From an uncultured Bradyrhizobium sp. (GTDB lineage: Bacteria > Pseudomonadota > Alphaproteobacteria > Rhizobiales > Xanthobacteraceae), in assembly GCF_936928535.1 (NCBI RefSeq), contig NZ_CAKZHY010000099.1, positions 62,001-126,000 on the forward strand: 64,000 bases of DNA, written 5' to 3'. The position numbers and the translations under genes are program-made. Below are positions 17,398 to 26,485 of this stretch, piece by piece. Numbering within the stretch: the first letter of the stretch is position 1; each line of letters starts with the position of its first letter. The notes under the pieces were generated by a model. The model did no database searches. It saw only the letters and a program-made list of their open reading frames with translations, and was not told the origin of the DNA.

Positions 17398-17971
17398 CTT
17401 CAGAACTCCGGAAATCGAAAACGTCCGATTCCGTTAGCACATAATCCAGCGCCACGTCGTGGGCCAATGCGGGAACCGCCTTGATCTCCTGCGCTGCGAA
17501 AGCGAGCCCAATGCCGACGATGTTCTTGGCCTTTCGCAAGTGAGCGAAGGTGAAATCGTAATGCCCCGCACCATAGCCGATGCGATGGCCGAGACGGTCG
17601 AAGGCCGCGAGCGGCGTCAGCATGACATCGGGGATGACCTCGGCGGCCGCGGGCGAGGGCTCGGGAATGCCGAGCGGGCCGAGCATCAGGCGGTCGTTCG
17701 GATGGAAGATGCGGAAGATCAGCGACTGGCCGCGTGCGGTGACGCAGGGCAGCGCCAGCCTAGCGCCCTCTTCGGCGAGCTTTTTCATGAGCGGCATCGG
17801 ATCGATCTCGCTGCGGATCGGCGAATAGCCGGAGACGATGCTGCCCGGGAGCAGGTTGAACGGCAGCCCCCGCTTGGCAAGTTTTGCGGCGGCGGCGGCG
17901 CGCTTCTTCTCGCTCAACGCGTCGCGCGCCGCGAGAGCCTTGGCGCGGAGTTCAGATTTTGTGTTGGTCAT
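17375..17971 (-). CDS. fau: 5-formyltetrahydrofolate cyclo-ligase
   Basis: A 198-aa MTHFS-family enzyme that converts 5-formyl-THF to 5,10-methenyl-THF with ATP. Motifs: a basic N-terminal helix (KSELRAKALAARDALS), ISGYSPIRSEIDP (written VSGYSPIRSEIDP here), PLAAFDRLGHRIGYGAGHYD (the ATP/substrate loop) and IGLAFAAQE. I use ATG 17971 (MTNTKSEL); longer forms from 17992 or 17995 are possible. It lies directly downstream of the 6S RNA gene and overlaps the YmdB-like gene. The zapA, 6S RNA, fau order is the same as zapA-ssrS-ygfA in enterobacteria. Confidence 0.95.
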   Translation of the reverse strand: MTNTKSELRAKALAARDALSEKKRAAAAAKLAKRGLPFNLLPGSIVSGYSPIRSEIDPMPLMKKLAEEGARLALPCVTARGQSLIFRIFHPNDRLMLGPLGIPEPSPAAAEVIPDVMLTPLAAFDRLGHRIGYGAGHYDFTFAHLRKAKNIVGIGLAFAAQEIKAVPALAHDVALDYVLTESDVFDFRSSEVAHSLRG

Positions 17972-17985
17972 GCGCTTGGGTCCCC

Positions 17986-18104
17986 ACGTCATCACCCGCG
18001 GATGCGGGTGATCCAGTATTCCAGAGGCGGTGGTGATTCACACAAGGGCCGCGGCGTACTGGATTCCCCGCTCCAGTGCGCAATTGCGCACAAGGCGGGG
18101 AATG
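17986..18104. repeat. Palindromic intergenic repeat between fau and the 6S RNA gene
   Basis: GTCATCACCCGCGGATGCGG, GTGATCCAGTATTCCAGAG on the left pair imperfectly with TACTGGATTCCCCGC and GCGGGGAATGAC on the right; AATTGCGCA is an internal palindrome. Being between the RNA gene and fau, it may influence read-through. Confidence 0.6.
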
Positions 18105-18158
18105 ACACCTGTTGAACTGGCCGCAGTTTCGACAAGCACAAACCAAGCAAACAAAAGT

Positions 18159-18318
18159 GCGAAGCCGCGGACGCCGTTGAAGCACTCGATCCCGGAGTTC
18201 CCTACGAAAGTAGGTGGGCACCATATGTCCGGGCCCACGGGCCCGGCCAGGGACAGTTCCCTAAAGGATCGATAAGGCCCCGGGGATATATGGCTCCTGA
18301 CGCGCGTCGCAGCTTCGC
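18159..18318 (-). ncRNA. ssrS: 6S RNA
   Basis: A 160-nt span that fits 6S RNA, which mimics an open promoter and sequesters housekeeping RNA polymerase. On the minus strand the 5' end GCGAAGCTGCG-ACGC pairs with the 3' end GCGT-C-CGCGGCTTCGC over about 15 bp with one bulged C. The flanking arms include TCGATCC pairing with GGATCGA, a GC-rich apical hairpin (GGCCGGGCCC/GGGCCCGG), GCCATAT with ATATGGT, and the segments GGGAACTGTCCC and TAGGGAACTCCGGGATCG. A T-rich run (ACTTTTGTTTG) follows. Position between zapA and fau, same strand, is the classical ssrS location. A possible -10 (TACATT on minus) lies at 18325-18330. Confidence 0.9.
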
Positions 18319-18389
18319 CCGGGCAATGTAACAACGATGCTGACGAATCGCCAGTGGCGCGAAGCCCGCGCTTTGCGACGCGGATGCTG

Positions 18390-18533
18390 CCACCCTCCCC
18401 TGGAGGGGGAGGGTCGATCGCGCGTAGCGCGAGCGGGGGGGGGTGATCTTTCCACACGGGCACTGTTGGAGGTGGAGAGACCGTCGCTCCGCTGCATGCG
18501 TAGCGACCCTCCCCCTCCAGGGGAGGGTGGGCG
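18390..18533. repeat. Palindromic intergenic repeat, family A-like, between zapA and the 6S RNA gene
   Basis: CCACCCTCCCCTGGAGGGGG and GATCGCGCGTAGCGCGAGCG on the left; GTCGCTCCGCTGCATGCGTAGCGAC and CCCCCTCCAGGGGAGGGTGG on the right. The terminal arms are nearly perfect inverted copies. It touches the zapA stop codon at 18534. Confidence 0.85.
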
Positions 18534-18917
18534 CTACCCGATCGCAATCCCATTCCCGACGGTCCGGTTCAGGACCTGGGTCGACTTCTCGATGCGCTCG
18601 GCGGCGGAGTTCAGGGCGTTGACCACGGCGGTCTGGGTCAGCCGGGCGCGCTCGACGGCGGCGTTGCGGAAATCCCGGAGTTCGACCAGCTCCTGCTCCA
18701 TGGTGCGGATGCGGTTGCCGGCGTCGACCAGCTCGTCGCAGACGGTCAGCGCCGCCATCACGGTGAGGCGCGCATCGCCGATCTCGCCGAACTTTCCGCG
18801 CAGCGACTGAATCCGCGTCTCCAGGCTTTCGGCAAGCTTGAGCAGCCGTACCTCCTGGCCCTCCTCGCAGGCCATGCGGTATTGCCTTGCGTTGATGGTG
18901 ACGTTGATGTGGCTCAT
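18534..18917 (-). CDS. zapA: Cell division protein ZapA
   Basis: A 127-aa ZapA protein that bundles FtsZ filaments at the division site. The N-terminus MSHINVTINARQYRMACEEGQE is the family beta-hairpin region, followed by RLLKLAESLETRIQSLRGKF and ARLTVMAALTVCDELVD. The C-terminal half is a coiled coil. It starts 4 bp inside the end of the DUF4164 gene and is followed by a palindromic repeat and the 6S RNA gene. Confidence 0.93.
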   Translation of the reverse strand: MSHINVTINARQYRMACEEGQEVRLLKLAESLETRIQSLRGKFGEIGDARLTVMAALTVCDELVDAGNRIRTMEQELVELRDFRNAAVERARLTQTAVVNALNSAAERIEKSTQVLNRTVGNGIAIG

Positions 18918-19234
18918 CCGTCCTCTCCGGTATCGAGCACCGAGCGTATCGTGACGATCGCGGAATCCAGCCGATCGGAGATATCGCGGTTGACGCGTTC
19001 GAGCTTGCGCGCCTTCACCAGCGCGCCGTCGAGCTCGTCGGCGAGCCGCGAGCGGTCTGCACCGAGCGCCTGGATTCGCGTCGCCAGCTCGTTCTCGTCA
19101 CGATCGGCATCGCGCCGCCGCTCCACCGCGCTTTCAAGCGCGTCGAGCGCCGCCGTGAGTCTGCGGGTCGCGATCTCGATCTCGACGGCGGAGGACTCCG
19201 TCATGGCAGAGCTTTTGGATACGCGATCGTTCAT
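18914..19234 (-). CDS. DUF4164 coiled-coil protein
   Basis: A 106-aa protein almost entirely alpha-helical with heptad patterning, for example IEIATRRLTAALDALESAVE and ADRSRLADELDGALVKAR. It matches the small DUF4164 family found beside zapA in alphaproteobacteria. A role in division, comparable to a ZapB-like or ZapA partner, is inference from overlap with zapA (4 bp) and the coiled coil. The start could also be ATG 19204 (MTESSAVE); neither start has a clear ribosome site. Confidence 0.75.
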   Translation of the reverse strand: MNDRVSKSSAMTESSAVEIEIATRRLTAALDALESAVERRRDADRDENELATRIQALGADRSRLADELDGALVKARKLERVNRDISDRLDSAIVTIRSVLDTGEDG

Positions 19235-19421
19235 GCAGTCAGCGGCGGAACCTGTGGGCCTTGCCCGTGGCCTTTACCTCAGGGGCTCGCCGTCCGGCAA
19301 AAGACTCGGTTCGGCAAGCGGTTAGAAGCAGAAATTTACGTGGCAAGCTAGCCGAGCGCAACGCCGCCGCGAAACTATGCACCGATAAGCAGCTTTTCGC
19401 GCCGTCGCGCGTTTGATGACC

Positions 19422-19450
19422 TTGGACTCCCGGAACCGAGGTGCTATCCC
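19422..19450 (+). promoter_or_regulatory. Possible promoter of tkt
   Basis: TTGGAC at 19422-19427 and TATCCC at 19445-19450 with a 17-bp spacer, about 80 bp upstream of the tkt start. The -35 is good and the -10 weak. The rest of the 19235-19533 interval shows nothing else. Confidence 0.35.
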
Positions 19451-19533
19451 AGCCCCGACCTTCAGCGGCCGAAAGGCTCCTTCCCGCGCGGGCGAACTGC
19501 CGCCAAGCGCCTCATTTCAGACGGATTTCAGAC

Positions 19534-21519
19534 ATGACGCAGGTCGACCACAACCGCATGGCCAACGCGATCCGCGGCCTCTCGATGGACGCCGTCGAGA
19601 AGGCGAAGTCGGGCCATCCCGGCCTGCCGATGGGCGCTGCCGACATGGCCACGGTGCTGTTCACACAATTCCTGAAATTCGACATCGCCGCCACCGACTG
19701 GCCCGACCGCGACCGCTTCGTGCTGTCGGCCGGCCACGGCTCGATGCTGCTCTATTCGCTGCTGTATCTCACCGGCAGCTCCGAGATGACGATCGACCAG
19801 CTCAAGAATTTCCGACAGCTCGGATCCCTGACGCCCGGACATCCTGAACACGGCCACACCAAGGGCATCGAGACCACCACCGGCCCGCTCGGCCAGGGCA
19901 TCTCGACCGCGGTCGGCATGGCGCTCGCCGAGAAGATGCTCGCCGCCGAGTTCGGCAAGAAGATCGTCGACCACCACACCTATGTGCTCGCCTCCGACGG
20001 CGACCTGATGGAAGGCGTGTCGCAGGAAGCGATCGCGATGGCCGGCCACTGGAAGCTCAACAAGCTGATCGTGCTCTATGACGACAACGGCATCTCGATC
20101 GACGGCCCGACCTCGATCTCCGACTCGGTCGACCAGGTGAAGCGCTTCAAGTCGGCAGGCTGGGCCGCCGAGAAGATCGACGGCCACGACCAGGCTGCGA
20201 TCGCAGCGGCAATCACTCGCGCGCAGAAATCCAACAAGCCGACGCTGATCGCTTGCCGCACCACCATCGGCTTCGGCGCGCCACACAAGGCCGGCACCAA
20301 CAAGGTCCATGGCGAGGCGCTCGGCGCCGACGAGCTCAAGGCCGCCAAGGAAAATCTCGGCATCTCGCTCGAGCCGTTCTCGGTGCCCGATGACGTACTG
20401 AAGGCCTGGCGCGCCGCTGGTTCGCGCGGCGCTGCGGCCCGGCAGGAATGGGAAGCGCGCCTCGGCGAGCTCGGCAGCCGCAAACGCGCCGAGTTCGAGC
20501 GCCGGCTCCGTCACGAGCGGCCGCCTGCGCTTGCAAAGGCGTTCAAAGCCTACAAGAAGGAGCTGCTGGAAAAGCCAATGAATGCGGCGACCCGCAAGTC
20601 GTCGGAAGCGGTGATCGAGGTGATCGCCGGCGCGATGCCGATGGAATTCCTCGCAGGCTCGGCCGACCTCACCGGCTCCAACAACAACAAGGCGAAGTCG
20701 GCGACGGCGTTCTCCGCCAAGACGCCGAAGGGCCGCTTCATCCATTACGGCATCCGTGAGCACGGCATGGCGGCTGCGATGAACGGCATCTTCCTGCACG
20801 GCGGCTTCGCGCCGAACGGCGCGACCTTCCTGGTGTTCACCGACTACGCGCGGCCGGCGATGCGCCTCGCCGCGCTGATGGGCACCGGCGTCGTCTACGT
20901 GATGACGCATGATTCCATCGGCCTTGGCGAAGACGGCCCGACCCATCAGCCGGTCGAGCATCTCTCGGCGCTCAGAGCCATTCCGAACATGCGCGTGTTC
21001 CGTCCCTGCGACGCGATGGAAGTTGCCGAGTGCTGGGAGCTTGCGCTGAACCGCATCGATGGTCCGACCGTTCTGGCACTGACGCGCCAGAACTTGCCGC
21101 AGCTCCGCACCACTGCGCGGAACGACAACCCGTGCGAGCACGGCGCCTACGAGCTGGTCCCGGCGCAAGGGGAAGCCAAGGCGACGCTGTTCGCCTCCGG
21201 TTCCGAAGTCGAGATGGCCGTGGCTGCCCAGAAGCAGCTCGCCGAACGTGGCATTCCGACGCGGGTGGTGTCGGTGCCCTCGCTCGAGCTCTTGCTAGCG
21301 CAACCAAAGGAACGCCGCGATGCGATCATCGGTAACGCACCGGTGAAGGTCGCGATCGAGGCTGCGGTGCGCTGGGGCTGGGACGCCGTGATCGGCCAGG
21401 ATGGCGAATTCGTGGGCATGCATTCCTTCGGCGCCAGCGCGCCTCTGAACAAGATCTTTCAGCACTTCGGTATTACCGCCGAGGCCGCGGTTAACGCCGT
21501 TCTGAAGCGCGTTTCCTGA
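19534..21519 (+). CDS. tkt: Transketolase
   Basis: A 661-aa thiamine-diphosphate enzyme moving two-carbon units between sugar phosphates in the pentose phosphate pathway. N-terminal [17 protein letters not shown], the substrate loop [24 protein letters not shown], and the ThDP site [12 protein letters not shown] to [14 protein letters not shown] are intact. The pyrimidine-domain signature is [12 protein letters not shown], followed by [11 protein letters not shown] and [17 protein letters not shown] use ATG 19534 (MTQVDHNRM), where the family begins. It is first of a plus-strand run with gap, pgk and two aldolases. No RuBisCO, phosphoribulokinase or CbbR gene lies beside it, so this is the general carbon cluster rather than a Calvin-cycle operon. 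Confidence 0.97.
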   Translation: MTQVDHNRMANAIRGLSMDAVEKAKSGHPGLPMGAADMATVLFTQFLKFDIAATDWPDRDRFVLSAGHGSMLLYSLLYLTGSSEMTIDQLKNFRQLGSLTPGHPEHGHTKGIETTTGPLGQGISTAVGMALAEKMLAAEFGKKIVDHHTYVLASDGDLMEGVSQEAIAMAGHWKLNKLIVLYDDNGISIDGPTSISDSVDQVKRFKSAGWAAEKIDGHDQAAIAAAITRAQKSNKPTLIACRTTIGFGAPHKAGTNKVHGEALGADELKAAKENLGISLEPFSVPDDVLKAWRAAGSRGAAARQEWEARLGELGSRKRAEFERRLRHERPPALAKAFKAYKKELLEKPMNAATRKSSEAVIEVIAGAMPMEFLAGSADLTGSNNNKAKSATAFSAKTPKGRFIHYGIREHGMAAAMNGIFLHGGFAPNGATFLVFTDYARPAMRLAALMGTGVVYVMTHDSIGLGEDGPTHQPVEHLSALRAIPNMRVFRPCDAMEVAECWELALNRIDGPTVLALTRQNLPQLRTTARNDNPCEHGAYELVPAQGEAKATLFASGSEVEMAVAAQKQLAERGIPTRVVSVPSLELLLAQPKERRDAIIGNAPVKVAIEAAVRWGWDAVIGQDGEFVGMHSFGASAPLNKIFQHFGITAEAAVNAVLKRVS

Positions 21520-21522
21520 GAG

Positions 21523-21551
21523 TTGAGCTTGCCAAAAAAAAGGACTACGTA
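21523..21551 (+). promoter_or_regulatory. Possible promoter of gap
   Basis: TTGAGC at 21523-21528 and TACGTA at 21546-21551 with a 17-bp spacer, just after the tkt stop. It would give a leader of about 130 nt containing the hairpin at 21572-21588 and two TCAnTGAAC copies near 21648 and 21662. Confidence 0.4.
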
Positions 21552-21571
21552 AGGTCTCATATGATCAAGCA

Positions 21572-21588
21572 CCGCCCGGCTGAACCGG
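21572..21588 (+). other. Hairpin in the gap leader
   Basis: GCCCGG-CTGAA-CCGGGC, a 6-bp perfect stem and 5-nt loop in the tkt-gap interval. No T-run follows, so it is not a standard terminator. It may stabilise or process the transcript. Confidence 0.5.
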
Positions 21589-21689
21589 GCGTCCGCCTCT
21601 AAAAAACCCTCGCAGGCGCGCCAAGCGCGTTGTGCGGGATGATGGGGTCATTGAACAGCCGTCACTGAACGGTCATAAGGAGACGAAAC

Positions 21690-22697
21690 ATGGCAGTCCG
21701 CGTTGGAATTAACGGTTTTGGTCGCATCGGCCGCAACGTCCTGCGGGCTATCGCCGAGTCCGGTCGCAAGGACATCGAGGTCGTCGGCATCAACGATCTC
21801 GGCCCGGTCGAAACCAATGCCCATCTCCTCCGTTACGACAGCGTCCATGGCCGCTTCCCCGGCACCGTGACCGTCGATGGCGACTCGATCAACCTCGGCG
21901 GCGGCAAGATCAAGGTGACCGCCGAGCGCGATCCCTCGAAGCTGCCCTGGAAGGATCTCGGCGTCGACATCGCGCTGGAATGCACCGGCATCTTCACCGC
22001 GAAGGACAAGGCCAGCGCGCATCTGACCGCCGGCGCCAAGCGCGTGCTGGTCTCCGCGCCCGCCGACGGTGCCGACGCCACCATCGTCTTCGGCGTCAAC
22101 CATGAGACGCTGACCAGGGATCACCTGGTCGTCTCCAACGGTTCCTGCACCACCAACTGCCTCGCGCCCGTCGCCAAGGTGCTGAACGATCTCGTCGGCA
22201 TCGAGACCGGATTCATGACCACGATCCACGCCTATACCGGCGACCAGCCGACGCTGGACACGCTGCACAAGGATCTCTATCGCGGCCGCGCGGCTGCGAT
22301 GTCGATGATCCCGACCTCGACCGGCGCGGCCAAGGCGATCGGCCTCGTGCTGCCCGAGCTGAAGGGCAAGCTCGACGGCGTCGCGATCCGCGTGCCGACC
22401 CCGAACGTCTCGGTCGTCGACCTCAAGATCGTCGCCAAGCGCGCTACCGACGTCAAGGAAATCAACGCGGCGATGAAGCGCGCGAGCGAGCAGCAGCTCA
22501 AGGGCGTGCTCGGCTACACCAGCGCGCCGAACGTCTCGATCGACTTCAACCACGACCCGCACTCCTCGACCTTCCACGAGGACCAGACCAAGGTGCAGAA
22601 CGGCACGCTGGTGCGCGTGATGTCCTGGTACGACAACGAGTGGGGTTTCTCGAACCGCATGGCCGACACGGCCGTGGCGATGAGCAAGGTGATCTAA
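21690..22697 (+). CDS. gap: Type I glyceraldehyde-3-phosphate dehydrogenase
   Basis: A 335-aa NAD(P)-dependent enzyme converting glyceraldehyde 3-phosphate to 1,3-bisphosphoglycerate. The Rossmann start [16 protein letters not shown], the catalytic [12 protein letters not shown] (active Cys), HAYTGDQ, and the C-terminal [13 protein letters not shown] are all present. An AGGAG ribosome site precedes ATG 21690. Located between tkt and pgk in a glycolysis/gluconeogenesis cluster. Confidence 0.98.
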   Translation: MAVRVGINGFGRIGRNVLRAIAESGRKDIEVVGINDLGPVETNAHLLRYDSVHGRFPGTVTVDGDSINLGGGKIKVTAERDPSKLPWKDLGVDIALECTGIFTAKDKASAHLTAGAKRVLVSAPADGADATIVFGVNHETLTRDHLVVSNGSCTTNCLAPVAKVLNDLVGIETGFMTTIHAYTGDQPTLDTLHKDLYRGRAAAMSMIPTSTGAAKAIGLVLPELKGKLDGVAIRVPTPNVSVVDLKIVAKRATDVKEINAAMKRASEQQLKGVLGYTSAPNVSIDFNHDPHSSTFHEDQTKVQNGTLVRVMSWYDNEWGFSNRMADTAVAMSKVI

Positions 22698-22722
22698 GAA
22701 TCGGGTGCATTCCAGTTGCACC

Positions 22723-22797
22723 GTCATTCCGGGATGGTCCGAAGGACCATACCCGGAATCTCGAGATTCCGGGTTCGCTGCGCGCCCCGGAATGACC
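22723..22797. repeat. Palindromic intergenic repeat, family D copy 1
   Basis: CGTCATTCCGGGATGGTCCG, AAGGACCATACCCGGAATCTCGAG on the left and GATTCCGGGTTCG then CGCCCCGGAATGAC on the right. It is in the gap-pgk interval; related copies are at 43706-43783 and 44659-44815. Confidence 0.85.
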
Positions 22798-22828
22798 TCC
22801 TAGAGGCCCGGGACAAGAGAACGAAGAG

Positions 22829-24025
22829 ATGACCAACAAATTCCGCACTCTCGACGACGTCGACGTGAAGGGCAAGCGCGTGCTGCTGCGCGTCGATCTC
22901 AACGTTCCCATGGACAATGGCCGCGTCACCGACGCGACCCGGCTCGAGCGCGTCGCGCCGACCATCAATGAAATCGCGGACAAGGGTGGCAAGGTCATCC
23001 TGCTCGCGCATTTCGGCCGGCCGAAGGGCCGCGACCCCAAGGAGTCGCTCAAGCCCGTCGCCGAAGCGCTGTCGAAGGTCGTGAACAGGCCAGTCGCTTT
23101 CGCCGACGATTGCATCGGCGAGCCCGCGGCGAAAGCTGTTGCGGCGTTGAAGGATGGCGACATCCTGTGTCTGGAGAACACCCGCTTCCACAAAGAGGAA
23201 GAGAAGAACGATCCGGCCTTCGTCGCGGAGCTGGCAAAGCTCGGCGACATCTGGGTCAGCGACGCCTTCTCGGCGGCGCACCGCGCCCACGCCTCGACCG
23301 AAGGCCTCGGCCACAAGCTGCCGGCCTATGCCGGCCGCACCATGCAGGCCGAGCTCGTTGCGCTGGAGAAGGCGCTGGGCTCGCCGACCAAGCCCGTCAT
23401 CGCCATCATCGGCGGCGCAAAGGTCTCGACCAAGATCGACCTGTTGGAGAACCTCGTCACCAAGGTCGACGCGCTGGTGATCGGCGGCGGCATGGCCAAC
23501 ACCTTCCTGCATGCCCAGGGCGTCGGCGTCGGCAAGTCGCTGGCCGAGAAGGATCTCGCAGCCACCGCGCTGCGCATCATGGAAAAGGCGGAAGCCGCCA
23601 ACTGCGCGATCATCCTCCCCGTGGACGCCACAGTCGCCTATCATTTCGCGGCCAATGCGCCGTCGCACGCCTACGGCCTCGATGCGATCCCGGCCGACGG
23701 CATGATCCTGGACGTCGGTCCGCAGTCGATCGCGCGCGTCCACGCCGCGATCGACGACGCGGCGACGCTGGTCTGGAACGGACCGCTCGGCGCCTTCGAG
23801 ATGCAGCCGTTCGACCGCGGCACCGTCGCCGCCGCCAAGCACGCGGCCGAGCGCACCAAGGCCAAGAAGCTGGTCTCGATCGCGGGCGGCGGCGATACCG
23901 TCGCGGCCCTCAACCAGGCCCATGTGGCCGATCAGTTCACCTATGTCTCGACCGCCGGCGGCGCGTTTCTTGAATGGATGGAGGGCAAGCCGCTGCCCGG
24001 CGTCGAAGTGCTGCGCACCAAGTAA
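22829..24025 (+). CDS. pgk: Phosphoglycerate kinase
   Basis: A 398-aa enzyme catalysing phosphoryl transfer between 1,3-bisphosphoglycerate and ADP. The signature [15 protein letters not shown] near the N-terminus, [37 protein letters not shown], and the C-terminal nucleotide site with NGPLGAFE and [12 protein letters not shown] are all intact. GAACGAAGAG gives a ribosome site for ATG 22829. The fba gene starts 53 bp after the stop. Confidence 0.98.
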   Translation: MTNKFRTLDDVDVKGKRVLLRVDLNVPMDNGRVTDATRLERVAPTINEIADKGGKVILLAHFGRPKGRDPKESLKPVAEALSKVVNRPVAFADDCIGEPAAKAVAALKDGDILCLENTRFHKEEEKNDPAFVAELAKLGDIWVSDAFSAAHRAHASTEGLGHKLPAYAGRTMQAELVALEKALGSPTKPVIAIIGGAKVSTKIDLLENLVTKVDALVIGGGMANTFLHAQGVGVGKSLAEKDLAATALRIMEKAEAANCAIILPVDATVAYHFAANAPSHAYGLDAIPADGMILDVGPQSIARVHAAIDDAATLVWNGPLGAFEMQPFDRGTVAAAKHAAERTKAKKLVSIAGGGDTVAALNQAHVADQFTYVSTAGGAFLEWMEGKPLPGVEVLRTK

Positions 24026-24078
24026 TTCAAACAGCAGGAAACAAGCGGCCTTCAAGGCCCAAACGGAGAGAGAAACAG

Positions 24079-25146
24079 ATGGCTCGGATCACGTTGCGTC
24101 AATTGCTCGACCATGCGGCTGAGAACGATTACGGCGTACCGGCCTTCAACATCAACAACATGGAACAGGCACTGGCGATCATGGACGCGGCCAACCAGGT
24201 CGACGCGCCCGTCATCATCCAGGCTTCGCGCGGCGCGCGCTCCTACGCCAACGACGTCATGCTCAAGCACATGATGGACGCGGTGACCGAGATCTACCCG
24301 CACATTCCGGTCTGCGTGCATCTCGACCACGGCAACGAGGCCGCGACCTGCATGACCGCGATCCAGGCCGGCTTCACCTCGGTCATGATGGACGGCTCGC
24401 TCAAGGCCGACGGCAAGACCCCCGGCGACTGGACCTACAATGTCGGCGTCACCAAGACCGTGACCGACATGGCCCATCTCGGCGGCATCTCGGTCGAGGG
24501 CGAGCTCGGCGTGCTCGGCTCGCTCGAGACAGGCATGGGCGACAAGGAAGACGGCCACGGCGCCGAAGGCAAACTGAGCCATGACCAGCTGCTGACCAAT
24601 CCGGACGAGGCCGTGAAATTCGTGCAGGAGACCAAGGTCGACGCGCTCGCGATCGCGATGGGCACCTCGCATGGCGCCTACAAATTCACCCGCAAGCCGG
24701 ACGGCGACATCCTCGCCATGAACGTGATCGAGGAGATCCACCGCAAGCTGCCGAACACGCATCTGGTGATGCACGGCTCCTCCTCGGTGCCGCAGGACCT
24801 GCAGGACATCATCAACGCCTATGGCGGCAAGATGAAGCCGACCTGGGGCGTGCCTGTTAGCGAGATCCAGCGCGGCATCAAGCACGGCGTGCGCAAGATC
24901 AACATCGACACCGACAACCGCATGGCCATGACCGGCCAGATCCGGAAAGTGCTCAAGGACAATCCGGAAGAGTTCGATCCGCGCAAGTACCTGAAGCCGG
25001 CCATGGAAGCCATGACCAAGCTGTGCAAGCAGCGGCTCCAGGAGTTCAACACCGCCGGCCAGGCGTCGAAGTTCAAGAAGATCCTGACCCCCGCCGACAT
25101 GGCCAAGCGCTACGCCAAGGGCGAGCTGGACCCCCGCGTCGCGTGA
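24079..25146 (+). CDS. fbaA: Class II fructose-1,6-bisphosphate aldolase
   Basis: A 355-aa zinc-dependent aldolase (CbbA/FbaA type) cleaving fructose 1,6-bisphosphate, and by family sedoheptulose 1,7-bisphosphate. [24 protein letters not shown] marks the N-terminus. CVHLDHGN carries a zinc His, SVEGELG the family Glu, [10 protein letters not shown] and [10 protein letters not shown] the phosphate/zinc residues, and [14 protein letters not shown] the C-terminal phosphate loop. ATG 24079 follows GGAGAG. A class I enzyme for the same reaction lies 310 bp downstream, separated by a repeat. Confidence 0.97.
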   Translation: MARITLRQLLDHAAENDYGVPAFNINNMEQALAIMDAANQVDAPVIIQASRGARSYANDVMLKHMMDAVTEIYPHIPVCVHLDHGNEAATCMTAIQAGFTSVMMDGSLKADGKTPGDWTYNVGVTKTVTDMAHLGGISVEGELGVLGSLETGMGDKEDGHGAEGKLSHDQLLTNPDEAVKFVQETKVDALAIAMGTSHGAYKFTRKPDGDILAMNVIEEIHRKLPNTHLVMHGSSSVPQDLQDIINAYGGKMKPTWGVPVSEIQRGIKHGVRKINIDTDNRMAMTGQIRKVLKDNPEEFDPRKYLKPAMEAMTKLCKQRLQEFNTAGQASKFKKILTPADMAKRYAKGELDPRVA

Positions 25147-25193
25147 GCGATCGCCGCGTCGCGTGAGCGAACGCGCAGGTGGCGTGATGTATC

Positions 25194-25352
25194 CCTCCCT
25201 CTCCCCGTTCTTACGGGGAGAGGGTCGGGGTGAGGGGCCCTCTCCGCGAGTTGCGCCCTATCGATAGACCTGTCCCCCCTCACCCGGATCGCGCCGGACG
25301 ATGCTTCGCATCGCCGGGGGCGATCCGACCTCTCCCCGCAGGCGGGAGAGGT
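25194..25352. repeat. Palindromic intergenic repeat, family A variant, between the two aldolase genes
   Basis: CCCTCTCCCCGTTCTTACGGGGAGAGGG forms the left hairpin, then GGGGTGAGGGG. CCCCTCACCCGGATCGCGCC with GGGGGCGATCC and CCTCTCCCCGCAGGCGGGAGAGG make the right side. It occupies most of the 310-bp gap and resembles family A with different hairpin loops. Confidence 0.85.
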
Positions 25353-25456
25353 GAACATGACCTCCCCCTCCCCTGCGACCAACGTTAACTCGGCAATTGC
25401 CCGAGAACGGTCTATTTTCACAGGCAAGGGCAGAATCGTTTTGGGAGGACCTCTCG

Positions 25457-26482
25457 ATGAATCTGACTGAGCTCAACAGGATCGCGACCGCCATGGTCGC
25501 CTCGGGCAAGGGCATCCTTGCCGCCGACGAATCCTCCGGCACCATCAAGAAGCGGTTTGACGCGATTGGCGTGGAATCCACCGAAACCAACCGCCGCGAC
25601 TATCGCGAGATGCTTTTCCGGTCGAAGGAGGCGATGAGCCAGTACATCTCCGGCGTGATCCTCTATGACGAGACGATCTGGCAGGATGCCAAGGACGGCA
25701 CGCCGCTGGTGAAGCTGATCGAGCAGAGCGGCGCCATTCCGGGCATCAAGGTCGACGAGGGCACGCAGGCCCTGCCGATGTGCCCGGGTGAAACCGTCAC
25801 GGTCGGGCTGGACAAGCTCGCCGAGCGCCTGAAGAAATATTACGAGCGCGGCGCGCGCTTCGCCAAATGGCGTGCGGTGATCGATATCGCCGGCGGTATC
25901 CCCTCGATGACCGCGATCAGCGTCAACGCGCACGCGCTTGCCCGCTACGCCGCACTGTGCCAGGCCGCGCAGATCGTGCCGATCGTCGAGCCTGAGGTGC
26001 TGATGGACGGCGATCACGACATCGACCGCTGCTATGAGGTGACGAGCCGCGTGCTCAACAAGACGTTCCAGGAATTGAACGTGCAGCGCGTCGCGCTCGA
26101 GGGCATGGTGCTGAAGCCGAACATGGCGATCTCAGGCAAGAAATGCGCAAAGCAGGCCTCCGTCGAGGAGGTCGCGGAGAAGACGATCCGTCTCTTGAAG
26201 GCTTGCGTGCCCGCGGCGGTCCCCGGCATCGCCTTCCTCTCCGGCGGCCAGTCGGATGAGGAGGCAACCGCGCATCTCAATGCCATGCACAAGCACGGGT
26301 CCCTGCCCTGGGGCCTGACCTTCTCCTACGGCCGCGCGCTGCAGGCCGCGCCGCAGAAAGCCTGGTCGGGCAAGGCAGAGAATGTTACGGCCGGGCAGAA
26401 TGCATTCAGTCATCGCGCCCGCATGAACGGCCTCGCCTCCAAGGGCGAATGGCAAAGCAGCCTGGAAAAGAAGGCAGCCTAG
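25457..26482 (+). CDS. fda: Class I fructose-bisphosphate aldolase
   Basis: A 341-aa Schiff-base aldolase. GKGILAADESSGTIKKRF is the class I N-terminal signature, KVDEGTQ and RARFAKWRAV-type residues (GARFAKWRAVIDI here) carry the phosphate-site Lys/Arg, ALEGMVLKPNM carries the Schiff-base Lys, and FLSGGQSDEEATAHLNAM is typical. GGGAGG sits just before ATG 25457. Together with the class II gene upstream the organism has both mechanisms encoded side by side. Confidence 0.96.
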   Translation: MNLTELNRIATAMVASGKGILAADESSGTIKKRFDAIGVESTETNRRDYREMLFRSKEAMSQYISGVILYDETIWQDAKDGTPLVKLIEQSGAIPGIKVDEGTQALPMCPGETVTVGLDKLAERLKKYYERGARFAKWRAVIDIAGGIPSMTAISVNAHALARYAALCQAAQIVPIVEPEVLMDGDHDIDRCYEVTSRVLNKTFQELNVQRVALEGMVLKPNMAISGKKCAKQASVEEVAEKTIRLLKACVPAAVPGIAFLSGGQSDEEATAHLNAMHKHGSLPWGLTFSYGRALQAAPQKAWSGKAENVTAGQNAFSHRARMNGLASKGEWQSSLEKKAA

Positions 26483-26485
26483 ATC

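Noticed and set aside
19528-21168. 546-codon minus-strand frame opposite tkt
   Set aside because: Antisense shadow of a fully conserved transketolase; no motifs of its own.
19534-25146. Calvin-cycle (cbb) operon
   Set aside because: tkt, gap, pgk and fba fit, but there is no RuBisCO, phosphoribulokinase, bisphosphatase or CbbR gene here.
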